From Flavobacterium bizetiae (GTDB lineage: Bacteria > Bacteroidota > Bacteroidia > Flavobacteriales > Flavobacteriaceae): DNA of 64,000 nucleotides. The DNA lies in the NCBI RefSeq assembly GCF_902804475.1, contig NZ_CADCSU010000087.1:62001-126000 (forward strand), in the 5' to 3' direction. Below, one piece after another: positions 1-10,027 of this stretch; the first letter of the stretch is position 1, and each line of letters starts with the position of its first letter. The notes under the pieces were generated by a model that saw only the letters and a list, made by a program, of their open reading frames with translations, was not told where the DNA came from and ran no database searches. Both the position numbers and the translations under genes were made by a program.

Positions 1-2637
1 AGAGCTTCAGGAGTTAGAATAACTACAGATGGTGGTATGCCAGATGCTAACCCAAACATTAGAATTAGAGGTGGAAGTTCATTATCAGGTAACAACAATC
101 CGTTAATTATTATAGATGGTGTGCCAATTGATAATACCAATCCGGCGGGAATCTCTAACCCGTTAACATTGATTAACCCTAATGATATTGATTCGTTTAC
201 AATATTAAAAGATGCATCTGCTACAGCTATCTATGGTTCAAGAGCGTCTAATGGTGTTATCATTGTTACTACTAAAAGAGGTGTTAGCGGTGCTCCAAAA
301 TTTACTTTTTCATCTAATATAACTGTTGGTAAAGTAAATAATCCGGTTGATATGATGACAGGGCCTCAATTTACTTCTTTCATGCAAAAGTATCACCCTG
401 ATTACACTAATTTATTAGGTGTTCCTGATGGTACAGGTGCATTAGATAATCCTGCAACTCCTCAAATAGAAGGAAGAAAATTATACAATACAGACTGGCA
501 GGATTTAATTTACAGAACATCATTCTCTAGTGATAATAACTTTAGTGCAAGAGCAAATTTATTTGGTAAAATTCCATTTAGAGCTTCTGTTGGTTATGCT
601 AAAAATGAAGGTGTTGTAAGAACAAATGATCTTGAAAGATATACAGGATCTATTAAACTTTCACCGGTTTTATTAGATAATCATTTAAAAATTGATGTGA
701 ATGCTAAAGGTATTTCTGTTAAAAAGAATGCTATAGATGCTGATGCTGTTATTGGTAGTGCTTTAGGAATGGATCCTACTAAACCAGCTTATGCTGATCC
801 TAATTCACCAAATAATATTTTTGGAGGATACTATCAGTTGCTTAATACTAATAAATCTATTAATGGAGCACAAAATCCATTGGCAATCTTGAATCAGAGA
901 TCTCGTCCAGAGGAAGTTCAGAAATTATTAGGAAACATTGAATTAGATTATAAAATGCCATTTTTCGAAGCTTTAAGAGCTGTTGTTAATGGTGGTATCG
1001 AAGCATCTAAATCAAAAATTAGAGAATCATATTCAGAGAATGCTCTTCAGACTTATCAATTAGACAACTCTGCCGGAACAACTCCTCCAACTTATGTGTT
1101 TAATCCAGGTTTAAATTATGCCGAAGATCAAACCGTTACAAATAAAACATTAGATGCTTATTTTGTATACAACAAAAGCTTAACAGGATTTGTAACAAGA
1201 GTAGATGCTCAGGCAGGTTATTCTTATCAAAACTTTAAAACTGATGGAACTAAGGAAAATTACAGATATAGTACTGTAAACGGTTTAAGAGAGTTAACTC
1301 CAAACCCAGCGAATAATGCTAATAACAGATACTATAACGAGAGAAACTTACAATCGTTTTTTGGAAGAGCAAATTTTGATTTAGTAGACAAATATTTATT
1401 TACGTTTACTTTAAGAGCAGATGGATCTTCTTTATTTAAAGAAGATAAAAGATGGGGTTATTTCCCTGCAGCGGGTGTTGCATGGAGAATGAAAGACGAA
1501 TCATTCTTAAAAGATTCTAAAACCTTTAAAGACTTAAAATTAAGATTAGGTTACGGTATTACAGGACAACAAGATATAACAGGTGTTGCAGGTTCTTATC
1601 CTTACAGTGCATTATTTGCACCAACTGGTACCTCAAGTACTTATATTCCTGGAGTAAATGGTTATTATGCTAAACCTTATAACGAGGATTTAACATGGGA
1701 AAAAACAACTACCTATAACGTAGGTATTGATTTTGATCTTTTTGAAAAAAGTATTGTTACAGGTAGTATCGATGCGTATCAAAAATATACAAAAGATTTA
1801 CTTTCTGTAGTTTCAGCAGCTCCTGGACAAGCTTTAACAAATGAGTTTGTTGCTAATGTTGGAGACATGAAAAATAAAGGTGTTGAAGGAAACTTAAATG
1901 TAAAAGTGATCAATAGTGATGATTTCAATTTAGCTGTAAATGGAAACATTGCTTATAATATTGGTAAAATTACAGATTTGAATAACAGAACGACAAACGT
2001 AGATAACGCATCGAACATTCCGGTAGGAACAGGACAAAAGATTGCTTACAATACAGTTGGTCAGCAACCTTATTCAGCTTGGGTATTTCAACAAGTTTAT
2101 GATTCAAACAACAAACCGGTAGAAAATGCTTTTGTTGACAAAAACGGAGATGGTGTTATCGATGATGGTGACAGATATTATGTGGCTTTGAGACCAAACT
2201 GGACTTATGGTTTAGGATTAACAGCTTCGTACAAACAGTTTGATTTATCAACAACTTTCAATGGTCAAATAGGAGGGAAAGTATACAATGCAAGAAAACT
2301 TCAGTCTGGGTTTATTGATAAAGCATTGCCTGCAAATTCAACTAGTTTAACGAATGTGTTAAATACTGAATTTGATTTTCAAACTATAAACGGAAACGTT
2401 CCATTTTCTGATTATTACTTAGAAGATGCAAGCTTTTTACGTTGTCAGAACATAACTCTTGGATATAATTTTGACAAAGCAATTAAAGGTGCTACTTTAA
2501 GATTGTATGCTTCAGCTAATAATGTATTTATTGTAACCAATTATACAGGGGTTGATCCGGAGAATTTCAATGCAATTGATAATAATTTCTATCCAAGATC
2601 AAGAACTTTCAGTTTTGGTCTGAATTTAGACTTTTAA
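1..2637 (+). CDS. susC: SusC-family TonB-linked outer-membrane transporter, 5' end outside window
   Basis: This is the C-terminal 878 residues of a SusC/RagA outer-membrane transporter. The frame is open to base 1; the first internal ATG (37) lies inside the plug domain and is not the true start. The plug signature is visible (IRIRGGSS, then ILKDASATAIYGSRASNG near residues 60-90 of the visible part), followed by a long beta-barrel ending in aromatic FSFGLNLDF, as expected for the BAM signal. Missing are the signal peptide, the carboxypeptidase-like domain and the TonB box. The susD gene follows after 15 bases. With the SusE-like protein and GH13 amylase downstream, the likely substrate is a starch-derived oligosaccharide; that is inferred from context. 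Confidence 0.95.
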   Translation, partial: RASGVRITTDGGMPDANPNIRIRGGSSLSGNNNPLIIIDGVPIDNTNPAGISNPLTLINPNDIDSFTILKDASATAIYGSRASNGVIIVTTKRGVSGAPKFTFSSNITVGKVNNPVDMMTGPQFTSFMQKYHPDYTNLLGVPDGTGALDNPATPQIEGRKLYNTDWQDLIYRTSFSSDNNFSARANLFGKIPFRASVGYAKNEGVVRTNDLERYTGSIKLSPVLLDNHLKIDVNAKGISVKKNAIDADAVIGSALGMDPTKPAYADPNSPNNIFGGYYQLLNTNKSINGAQNPLAILNQRSRPEEVQKLLGNIELDYKMPFFEALRAVVNGGIEASKSKIRESYSENALQTYQLDNSAGTTPPTYVFNPGLNYAEDQTVTNKTLDAYFVYNKSLTGFVTRVDAQAGYSYQNFKTDGTKENYRYSTVNGLRELTPNPANNANNRYYNERNLQSFFGRANFDLVDKYLFTFTLRADGSSLFKEDKRWGYFPAAGVAWRMKDESFLKDSKTFKDLKLRLGYGITGQQDITGVAGSYPYSALFAPTGTSSTYIPGVNGYYAKPYNEDLTWEKTTTYNVGIDFDLFEKSIVTGSIDAYQKYTKDLLSVVSAAPGQALTNEFVANVGDMKNKGVEGNLNVKVINSDDFNLAVNGNIAYNIGKITDLNNRTTNVDNASNIPVGTGQKIAYNTVGQQPYSAWVFQQVYDSNNKPVENAFVDKNGDGVIDDGDRYYVALRPNWTYGLGLTASYKQFDLSTTFNGQIGGKVYNARKLQSGFIDKALPANSTSLTNVLNTEFDFQTINGNVPFSDYYLEDASFLRCQNITLGYNFDKAIKGATLRLYASANNVFIVTNYTGVDPENFNAIDNNFYPRSRTFSFGLNLDF

Positions 2638-2652
2638 TAAAAAAATATAAAG

Positions 2653-4218
2653 ATGAATCAATTTAAATTTAAGATTATAGGAGCTGCTTTAGTTCTATTC
2701 TTATTCACTGCTTGTGTAGATGACTTAAATACAGAACCAAAAGTAGAATTGACTTTGGATAAGCTTTTAGAGCAGGATCCAAATGCGATAGACGGTTTAG
2801 TTTCTAAAATTTATGGAACTTTTGCTCTTTCAGGTCCTGACGGCCCAGGTACTTCAGATGTTACTACAAAAGATGCTGGAGAAGCGGCTTTTTTAAGAAG
2901 TATTATCAACTTACAAGATTTTTCTGCAGATGGTATGAAAAACCGTTGGGGAGATGATGGTTTAGATCAGTTGACTACAACAACTGGTTGGAATCCTGGT
3001 AATAAATTCTTTAGATATTTATACGATAGGGCTTATTACACGATATCTCAGTCAAGTAATTTAATTCAGATTTTAAAAACGACGAAAGTAGATGTTCCAA
3101 ACAAAGAAAATCATATTGCAGAATTGCGTTTTTTAAGAGCATTGGCTTATTACTATCTTACAGATTGTTTTGGTAAAGGAGCTATTACAACCGAAGCTGA
3201 TATTAATACAACGACTCCAAAAAAAGAATCTACAAGAAAAGAGCTTTTTGCCTTTTTAGAATCTGAATTAAAAGAAGTTGAAGGTACTATTACAGCAACA
3301 AAATCTTACGGTAAAGCAGATAAAAATGTAGTAAGAATGCTTTTAGCAAAATTATACCTAAATGCAGAAGTGTATACAGGAACTCAAAGATATGATGATG
3401 CTTTATTGTATTCTAAAAAAGTAATCGATGAAGGTGGTTATACTCTTGCGCCAAATTTTGGAAGTGTATTTTCAGGAGATAATAATACTTCGCCGGAAAT
3501 CATCTACTTTTTAATTGCAGATGCTGTAGTAAGTCAGGGTTATGGTAATACAACTTATATCATTAACGGAAACCTTAGTACAGAAACAATGAACCCTAAT
3601 AATTATGGTGCTATTGATGCCTGGACTGGTCACAGAGCTACTAAAGCATGGTACGGATTATTTAATAACGGAAACTTAGTTGATTCTCCGGATGACAGAG
3701 CAAAATTATTCTTTACTACAGGACATTCTTATGAAATGAATGATTATAAAAAATGGACTGACGGTTATCCTAGTGTAAAATTTACAAACAAAAACTTTGT
3801 AGGACCTACGAATGCAACAAGTTTTGCAAACACAGATTTTCCTTTGTTCAGATTGGCTGATGCTTACTTAATGTATGCTGAATGTGTTGTAAGAGGAGCA
3901 AGTGGAGGTTCTGCAGGATTAGCTTTAGAATATGTAAATAAAGTGAGAACAAGATCGCATGCGGGAGAAATAAATGCGGGAGAATTAAACCTTGATTTTA
4001 TTTTGAAAGAAAGAGGAAGAGAATTAAATCTTGAAGGACACAGAAGACAGGATTTAATTCGATTTGGAAAATTTACCGGAGGATCTTACCTATGGCCTTG
4101 GAAAGGTGGAGTAAAAGATGGAGTTGCAATTCCTGAAACTTACAACTTGTACCCAATTCCTACAACTGCGTTACAGGCAAATCCACAGTTAACACAAAAT
4201 CCAGGTTATTCATCTTAA
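2653..4218 (+). CDS. susD: SusD/RagB family nutrient-binding outer-membrane lipoprotein
   Basis: The 521-residue protein starts with a lipoprotein signal peptide, with the lipobox cysteine at about residue 21 (FTACVDDL). Acidic residues right after the cysteine fit the Bacteroidota surface-export signal. The body has the SusD helical arrangement, with RFLRALAYYYLTDCFG in the TPR-like part and the family C-terminal block ERGRELNLEGHRRQDLIRFG near residues 445-465. SusD proteins sit as a lid on the SusC barrel and hand over glycans. It lies between susC and the SusE-like gene with 10-15 base gaps, so one operon is expected. Confidence 0.95.
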   Translation: MNQFKFKIIGAALVLFLFTACVDDLNTEPKVELTLDKLLEQDPNAIDGLVSKIYGTFALSGPDGPGTSDVTTKDAGEAAFLRSIINLQDFSADGMKNRWGDDGLDQLTTTTGWNPGNKFFRYLYDRAYYTISQSSNLIQILKTTKVDVPNKENHIAELRFLRALAYYYLTDCFGKGAITTEADINTTTPKKESTRKELFAFLESELKEVEGTITATKSYGKADKNVVRMLLAKLYLNAEVYTGTQRYDDALLYSKKVIDEGGYTLAPNFGSVFSGDNNTSPEIIYFLIADAVVSQGYGNTTYIINGNLSTETMNPNNYGAIDAWTGHRATKAWYGLFNNGNLVDSPDDRAKLFFTTGHSYEMNDYKKWTDGYPSVKFTNKNFVGPTNATSFANTDFPLFRLADAYLMYAECVVRGASGGSAGLALEYVNKVRTRSHAGEINAGELNLDFILKERGRELNLEGHRRQDLIRFGKFTGGSYLWPWKGGVKDGVAIPETYNLYPIPTTALQANPQLTQNPGYSS

Positions 4219-4228
4219 TACGAGAAAT

Positions 4229-4975
4229 ATGAAAAATATATTAAAACTAAGTGCATTTGCACTGTTGTTTATATCAGCTACAGCTTGTGATTCAGATGAT
4301 GATCTAACTGTAGTAACGCCAACAAAAGCGGCTGTATTAGCAGTTCCTGCTGAAGGATCAGTTTATGTTCTTGATAAAGCAGAACCTAACAAAGTAGCGG
4401 CAACTTTTACATGGGATGCTGCGCAATATGCAGGTGAGTCAACACCGGTAACTTATCAGGTTGAAATGGCAAAATCAGGAACAGACTTCAAAGATGTGGT
4501 TGTTGTTTCTGTAACTACAACAAATAAAGTAGCCGTAACAAGCGGAGAACTTAATGCAGCAGCGGTAAATGCCGGATTAACAGCTTTTCAATCTCAAGAT
4601 GCAGACATTCGTGTTAAATCGTATGTTGGTGCGCGAGGCATTGCTCAGTACTCAAATGTTATTAAACTAGCTATTACGTCATATTCTGCATGGGACAACT
4701 GGGGACTTATCGGTTCTGCAACTCCTAATGGATGGGATGATCCGGATACTAATTTAGAGTATGATTTAGCCACTAAAACATACTCGTACACTGGACCATT
4801 AAAAGTTGGAGATTACAAATTTAGACTTGACGATAAATGGGACACTAACTATGGTGATAATGGTAATGATTTAACATTAGAAGCCGGAGGTGCTAACATT
4901 CCAGTTACTGTTGCAGGAAACTATAAAATCATTGTTGATTTTGTTGCAAAAAAATACACCATTACAAAAAACTAA
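4229..4975 (+). CDS. SusE-like starch-binding outer-membrane lipoprotein
   Basis: The 248-residue lipoprotein (cysteine about 20, followed by DSDDD, an acidic surface-export type start) has an N-terminal Ig-like SusE domain at about 30-150 (FTWDAAQYAGESTPVTYQVE). A C-terminal binding module at about 160-248 is rich in Trp and Asp (WDNWGLIGSATPNGWDDPD, YKFRLDDKWDTNYGDNG), resembling the SusE/SusF starch-binding modules. It has one such module, whereas characterised SusE has two, so it is short for the family. It follows susD by 10 bases and is followed by a hairpin terminator before the amylase. The role is surface binding of alpha-glucan; the assignment comes from sequence and context. Confidence 0.85.
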   Translation: MKNILKLSAFALLFISATACDSDDDLTVVTPTKAAVLAVPAEGSVYVLDKAEPNKVAATFTWDAAQYAGESTPVTYQVEMAKSGTDFKDVVVVSVTTTNKVAVTSGELNAAAVNAGLTAFQSQDADIRVKSYVGARGIAQYSNVIKLAITSYSAWDNWGLIGSATPNGWDDPDTNLEYDLATKTYSYTGPLKVGDYKFRLDDKWDTNYGDNGNDLTLEAGGANIPVTVAGNYKIIVDFVAKKYTITKN

Positions 4976-4994
4976 CGTTTTGTGATAATTAAAA

Positions 4995-5024
4995 GAAAGG
5001 CTGTCTCTATGATAGCCTTTTTTT
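4995..5024 (+). terminator. Intrinsic terminator between the SusE-like gene and the amylase gene
   Basis: AAAGGCTGTC and GATAGCCTTT pair (one G-U) around a TCTAT loop and are followed by a T run. Only 24 bases separate it from the next ATG, so it may act as a partial attenuator inside the operon. Confidence 0.75.
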
Positions 5025-5048
5025 ATAAATTAACTAACCAACCACATT

Positions 5049-7922
5049 ATGAAAAAAACTTTACTATCAATATTTTTATTGATGGCAGTAGTTGCTTTTG
5101 CACAAAAACAAACGGCAACTTACTCCATTAATCCTTCAACTTTTGAAGATATTACACCCATTACCATTACTATTAATGGTACAAGTATTAATGAAAGTAC
5201 CTGGGGAGTCACCGGGAATGCATTATATCTTTGGTCATGGTCTTATGATGTAAACGATACCACTCAACTGGATTCTCCTTCTAACGGATCCTGGACTGCA
5301 TCAAATGAAGCCAGTAAGTTTACGTATAATTCAGCAACCGATACTTATACAAAAACATTTACACCATCGGTATATTTTTATAGAAACGGAATTGGAAAAA
5401 TAGGTTTTCTTGTTAAAGCTAAAGACGGAACAGGGACTAAGCAATCACAGGATATTTTAGTCGAAGTTGGTTCTTTTCAGGTTTCATTGACTTCTCCGGT
5501 AGAAAATAGCGCTTCAATTATAGCATCGGGATCTAATTTTAATATAACTGCAACAAATACAAATGGTGCGGCAAGTTATTCTTTAAAAGCAAACGGAACC
5601 GTTATTAATACAAATACAAGTACCGCGAGCTATTCTTATTCTCATATTGGTGTTACAAATAATCAGAGTTATGAGCTGACTGTTACTCAGGCAGGAACTA
5701 CAATTGTAAAGAAATTTTCGGTAATAGTAAATCCAAATACAGTTTCGCAGGCAATGCCGGCAGGATTGATTGACGGAATTAATTATAATTCGGCCGATGC
5801 GACAAAAGCAACTTTGGTCCTGGATGCACCTTTTAAGGATTTTGTTTACGTTGCCGGAAGTTTTAATAATTGGCAGCCTTCATCGGCGTATGCCATGAAA
5901 AAAGATCCTGTTTCCGGAAAATTTTGGTTAGAATTAAACGGATTAGTTTCTGGTGTAAATAATACCTATCAATATTGGGTGGTAAAAACGAACCCAATTG
6001 CAAACTCACCTTCTTTAGTAAAAACGGCTGATCCTTATTCAACTTTGGTGTTGTCTCCTTATGATGATCCTTTTATTCTTGCAGCTTCTTATCCAAATAT
6101 GCCAGTTTATCCAGCAGGACAAAACTTTGAAGTTACAGTTCTTAAAACAGGACAAACGCCATACAACTGGCAAGTAACTAATTTCATAAAACCTGAGAAG
6201 GAAAAATTGGTAATTTATGAGGTTTTAGTTCGTGATTTTGACGCTGGTAAAAATTATCAGAGTTTAATAGATAAGATAGAATATTTTAAATCATTAAAAA
6301 TAAACGCTATCGAATTAATGCCTGTAATGGAGTTTGAGGGCAATGAAAGCTGGGGTTATAATACGTCATTTCACATGGCTTTGGATAAATTTTATGGCAC
6401 ATCGGATAAATTAAAAGAATTAATTGATGTTTGTCATCAAAACGGAATTGCGGTTATTCTGGATGTTGCCTTAAATCATGCTTTTGGCAGAAATCCGATG
6501 GTCAGAATGTGGATGAACGATCCTGACGGTGATGGATTTGGTGCGCCAACAACCGAAAATCCTTATTTTAATACTGTTGCAAAACATACGTATAGTGTAG
6601 GAGAAGATTTTAATCACCAATCGGCGAGAACACAATATTATGTAGAACGTGTAATTAAACAATGGATTCAGGAATATAAAATTGATGGTTTCCGCTGGGA
6701 TTTAACGAAGGGTTTTACACAAGCCTGTACTGCCTCAGATGAAGCTTGTACTAATGCTTATCACCAGGATAGAGTAGATGTACTAAAGAAGTATGCTGAT
6801 TATTCCTGGAGTTTAGATCCGACACATTACACCATTTTTGAGCATTTAGGAACCGAAACCGAAGAAAAACAATGGGCAGATTATAAAATTACTGAAACGC
6901 CAAGTAAAGGAATTATGATGTGGGGGAAAATGACAAAAGAGTACAATCAATTGTCTATGGGATATGCGACTGAAACTAACATCTCGAAAATGTCGAGTGT
7001 AAATCGTGGGTTTGCGGCCAATCGTTTAATAGGTTATGCTGAAAGTCATGACGAAGAGCGTTTGATGTATAAAAATGTACAATATGGTGCTTCTGGTGGA
7101 ACTTATAATGTGAAAAATTTAAATACAGCTTTGTCCAGAATGTCGGCAATTGGAGCAATTTCATTGTTAATTCCCGGGCCAAAAATGATTTGGCATTTTG
7201 GAGAATTAGGATGGGAGAGTTCTATTTTTACTTGTAATGATAATTCGGTTAATACAGATTCAGATGCTGCTCCGGGAGATTGTAAATTAGATACAAAACC
7301 ACAGCCTCAATGGGTAAACAATTGGATAGGAAATTCAAATCGTAATAAAATTTATAACGATTGGGCTAAAATGATTACGCTTAAAAAAACGGAACCTGTA
7401 TTTTTAGGAACTTCTACAATTCCAAATTCTAATTCATTAACGGTAAATATTAAAATAACCAATGCTGGTTTAGCTTCGACACAACTAAAAGATGTTTTGA
7501 TTCTGGCCAATTTTGATGTTACGGCTCAAAATGTTGTAACAGGTTTTCCTTATGCAGGAACTTGGTATAATTTAATGGATAATACGACTATAAATGTCAC
7601 GGATATAAACGCTCCAATAAATTTGCTTCCGGGAGAATATAGAATTTACGGTAACAAAACAGCAAATTTAGCAATCGAAGATTTTGAAAAAGAAAGTACT
7701 GTCAATTTATATCCAAATCCGGTTTTGGACTATTTTACTTTAAATACTGCTGTTGCCAAAGTTCAGGTTTATTCAATTTCCGGTCAGTTGGTTAAAAGTT
7801 TTGCTTCAAATGGGAATGTCGATTTTCAATTTGGCGTAAGCGAATTACAAACAGGTTTATATATTATAAAAGCCTCGGATGAAAGCGGTAAAACACAAGT
7901 GATGAAGTTTATAAAAAAATAA
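5049..7922 (+). CDS. Secreted GH13 alpha-amylase with CBM48 and type IX sorting domain
   Basis: The 957-residue protein starts with a signal peptide (about 1-19, ending AFAQ). Two Ig-like stretches follow, then a CBM48-like segment near 265-335 (VYVAGSFNNWQPS) and a GH13 catalytic barrel. Conserved regions are DVALNH at 472-477, GFRWDLTKG with Arg549 and nucleophile Asp551, general acid Glu598 in FEHLG, and His667-Asp668 in ESHDEE. The last 75 residues (LYPNPVLDYFTL onward, ending MKFIKK) are a type A C-terminal sorting domain, implying export through the type IX system and cell-surface attachment or release. It breaks alpha-1,4-glucans so that SusCD can import the fragments. Exact specificity (amylase or pullulanase-like) is not resolved. 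Confidence 0.93.
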   Translation: MKKTLLSIFLLMAVVAFAQKQTATYSINPSTFEDITPITITINGTSINESTWGVTGNALYLWSWSYDVNDTTQLDSPSNGSWTASNEASKFTYNSATDTYTKTFTPSVYFYRNGIGKIGFLVKAKDGTGTKQSQDILVEVGSFQVSLTSPVENSASIIASGSNFNITATNTNGAASYSLKANGTVINTNTSTASYSYSHIGVTNNQSYELTVTQAGTTIVKKFSVIVNPNTVSQAMPAGLIDGINYNSADATKATLVLDAPFKDFVYVAGSFNNWQPSSAYAMKKDPVSGKFWLELNGLVSGVNNTYQYWVVKTNPIANSPSLVKTADPYSTLVLSPYDDPFILAASYPNMPVYPAGQNFEVTVLKTGQTPYNWQVTNFIKPEKEKLVIYEVLVRDFDAGKNYQSLIDKIEYFKSLKINAIELMPVMEFEGNESWGYNTSFHMALDKFYGTSDKLKELIDVCHQNGIAVILDVALNHAFGRNPMVRMWMNDPDGDGFGAPTTENPYFNTVAKHTYSVGEDFNHQSARTQYYVERVIKQWIQEYKIDGFRWDLTKGFTQACTASDEACTNAYHQDRVDVLKKYADYSWSLDPTHYTIFEHLGTETEEKQWADYKITETPSKGIMMWGKMTKEYNQLSMGYATETNISKMSSVNRGFAANRLIGYAESHDEERLMYKNVQYGASGGTYNVKNLNTALSRMSAIGAISLLIPGPKMIWHFGELGWESSIFTCNDNSVNTDSDAAPGDCKLDTKPQPQWVNNWIGNSNRNKIYNDWAKMITLKKTEPVFLGTSTIPNSNSLTVNIKITNAGLASTQLKDVLILANFDVTAQNVVTGFPYAGTWYNLMDNTTINVTDINAPINLLPGEYRIYGNKTANLAIEDFEKESTVNLYPNPVLDYFTLNTAVAKVQVYSISGQLVKSFASNGNVDFQFGVSELQTGLYIIKASDESGKTQVMKFIKK

Positions 7923-7974
7923 ATATTTAAGATATATCTCTAACAGATTAAGATTTTGGTTTGGTTAGTAATGC

Positions 7975-8010
7975 AAAAGGGCTGTTCTATGTAATATAGA
8001 CAGCCCTTTT
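7975..8010. terminator. Bidirectional terminator between convergent genes
   Basis: AAAAGGGCTGT and ACAGCCCTTTT form an 11-bp perfect stem around an A/T loop, with an A run on one side and a T run on the other. It serves the amylase gene (+) and the small membrane protein gene (-). Confidence 0.85.
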
Positions 8011-8030
8011 CTAATGTAGTAATTTGTTGA

Positions 8031-8258
8031 TTATTTTTCTTTGTTGTTGTATTCTCCAATTACGGCAAAATAACCAAAAGTTCCCAAGCCTAAAACAATA
8101 AGAGGAGTAAGAATAAAAAGGATAATAATTCCAAATACTAAGTCATCTTGTTGGTCTGAAAGGAGTTTGGGTAAGCCAAATTCGAAAATGCAAAAATATG
8201 CCGCTGCAATTGCCAGTATAATCCATAAAACACCTAAAATTTGTTTGATCGCATTCAT
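8031..8258 (-). CDS. Small two-helix membrane protein, function unknown
   Basis: The 75-residue protein has two hydrophobic helices (about 5-29 and 40-66) joined by a short acidic loop (SDQQDD), with a charged tail (EYNNKEK). It starts 11 bases after the stop of the MHS-type transporter on the same strand, so the two should be co-transcribed. Being so close to a transporter suggests an accessory subunit, but nothing in the sequence shows a catalytic or binding motif. No function is assigned. Confidence 0.8.
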   Translation of the reverse strand: MNAIKQILGVLWIILAIAAAYFCIFEFGLPKLLSDQQDDLVFGIIILFILTPLIVLGLGTFGYFAVIGEYNNKEK

Positions 8259-8269
8259 AATGTATAATA

Positions 8270-9766
8270 TTAAAGGTGATTTGTTTTGTTTTTATTATCG
8301 ATATAAATCATTCCAATTACAAAGCAAATTGATGCTATAATAATAGGATACCAAAGTCCGTCGAGATAAAAATCAGGTTTTCCCGCGTATTTGGCATGTG
8401 TAACAAAATAAGTCGAAATAGCTGGGAGTAACCCCCCAAAAATACCATTACCCACATGGTAAGGCAAAGACATTGAAGTATATCTGATCTTAGTAGGAAA
8501 CATTTCTACTAAAAAAGCTGCGATTGGACCATAAACCATTGTAACAAATAAAACCTGAATAAAAACTAAGAAAATTAATGTCCACTCGTCGCTCGAATTT
8601 ATATTGATTGAAATATTGCTTTGAGATTCTTTTTTATCTGCAAAGTCTGTTTTCTTTTCGATATACGTAGTTCCGTCAGTATAGGTTTTTGAAATTGAAG
8701 TTATTGTGTCATTATTTTTTGTTGTTTCAATAGTTTGGCTGGTTTTTTCTACGATTTCAGTTTTATAGCTTACAGAAGTCGTATTGTACATCATCTTATA
8801 AATGGGTCTGTAGAATAAGATTGCCAAAAGCATTCCGCTCATCATAATATATTTTCGCCCTACTTTATCACTTAGCCATCCAAAGAAAATAAAAAATGGC
8901 GTACCTATTAATAATGCAATACCTAGTAATCCATCTACTTGTGAGGAATCGATATTCATTACCGTTTTCATAAAACTCATGGCATAAAACTGTCCCGTGT
9001 ACCAGACAACACCTTGCCCCATTGTAGCGCCAAAAAGTGCCAGCAAAACAAATTTTAAATTATAACGGTTTCCAAAACTTTCCTTTAGTGGATTTGCACT
9101 CGTCGTTCCTTCTTTTTTCGCTTTGGCAAAAACCGGAGATTCATCCATATTTTTACGTATCAAATAGGAAACTCCTACCATTACAATAGAAACCCAAAAC
9201 GGAACACGCCATCCCCAGGAATCAAAATCTGTAGGTGTAAGAATGTTTTTTGTAGCTAATATTACCATTAATGAAATAAATAAACCAACTGTTGCTGTGG
9301 TCTGAATCCAGGAAGTCCAATATCCTTTTTGTCCCACCGGAGCATGCTCAGCAACATAAGTGGCGGCTCCGCCATATTCTCCTCCAAGGGCTAATCCTTG
9401 TAATAATCGCAGAATTAAAACTAATAAAGGCGCCATAAAGCCAATGGTTTCATAACTCGGAATACAGCCTATTAAAAATGTAGATCCTCCCATTAATAAT
9501 AAAGTAGCCATAAAAGTATATTTACGGCCAATAATATCTCCCAGTCTTCCGAAGAATAATGCCCCGAAAGGGCGCACTACAAATCCGGCTGCAAAAGTGG
9601 CCAAAGTGGATAAAAATGCTGCGGTAGGATTATCACTCGGAAAAAATTTTGTTGAAATTACGACGGCCAAACTTCCAAAAATATAGAAATCATACCATTC
9701 AATCATTGTTCCCATCGATGAGGCCGAAATTACTTTCCAGATGCCTTTTGTAGAAGTTTTGCTCAT
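8270..9766 (-). CDS. MFS transporter, metabolite:H+ symporter (MHS/ProP-like) family
   Basis: The 498-residue protein has about 12 membrane helices. MFS motif A is GRLGDIIGRKYTF between helices 2 and 3, with a second copy SDKVGRKYIMM between helices 8 and 9. The segment RLLQGLALGGEYGGAATYVAEHAP is typical of the MHS (ProP/ShiA/KgtP) branch, which imports organic acids, osmolytes or aromatic acids with protons. Unusual is a hydrophilic insert of about 70 residues rich in Thr, Ser and Lys (from TTSVSYKTEIV to SSDEW) before the last helices. Substrate is not predictable. It forms a two-gene unit with the small membrane protein downstream. Confidence 0.9.
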   Translation of the reverse strand: MSKTSTKGIWKVISASSMGTMIEWYDFYIFGSLAVVISTKFFPSDNPTAAFLSTLATFAAGFVVRPFGALFFGRLGDIIGRKYTFMATLLLMGGSTFLIGCIPSYETIGFMAPLLVLILRLLQGLALGGEYGGAATYVAEHAPVGQKGYWTSWIQTTATVGLFISLMVILATKNILTPTDFDSWGWRVPFWVSIVMVGVSYLIRKNMDESPVFAKAKKEGTTSANPLKESFGNRYNLKFVLLALFGATMGQGVVWYTGQFYAMSFMKTVMNIDSSQVDGLLGIALLIGTPFFIFFGWLSDKVGRKYIMMSGMLLAILFYRPIYKMMYNTTSVSYKTEIVEKTSQTIETTKNNDTITSISKTYTDGTTYIEKKTDFADKKESQSNISININSSDEWTLIFLVFIQVLFVTMVYGPIAAFLVEMFPTKIRYTSMSLPYHVGNGIFGGLLPAISTYFVTHAKYAGKPDFYLDGLWYPIIIASICFVIGMIYIDNKNKTNHL

Positions 9767-9971
9767 AAACTAATTTTGTGTACTTGGTAATAATTAAAAG
9801 TATTAAATATTTTTTCACGAATATAAAAGATAATTTTTTATTTAATTGATACTTTTTTAACAAATGGTTATTATTTGTTGATTTGACATTTATTCTGTAA
9901 ATCAAAGCTTGTTGATTCGAAAAAAAATATAGTTTGAAGATCTGGCGAAGGCCTTTAAAAATAAAGAACTA

Positions 9972-10004
9972 TTGCTTTTTTTAGGAAAGAAAACACTAGT
10001 TTTG
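9972..10004 (+). promoter_or_regulatory. Bacteroidota-type promoter for the cobalamin riboswitch transcript
   Basis: TTG at 9972-9974 and TAGTTTTG at 9997-10004 match the TTG / TANNTTTG consensus with a 22-base spacer. Transcription would start near 10010, just upstream of the aptamer. Confidence 0.6.
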
Positions 10005-10027
10005 CAGCTCAAATTTAAAACAGAAAA

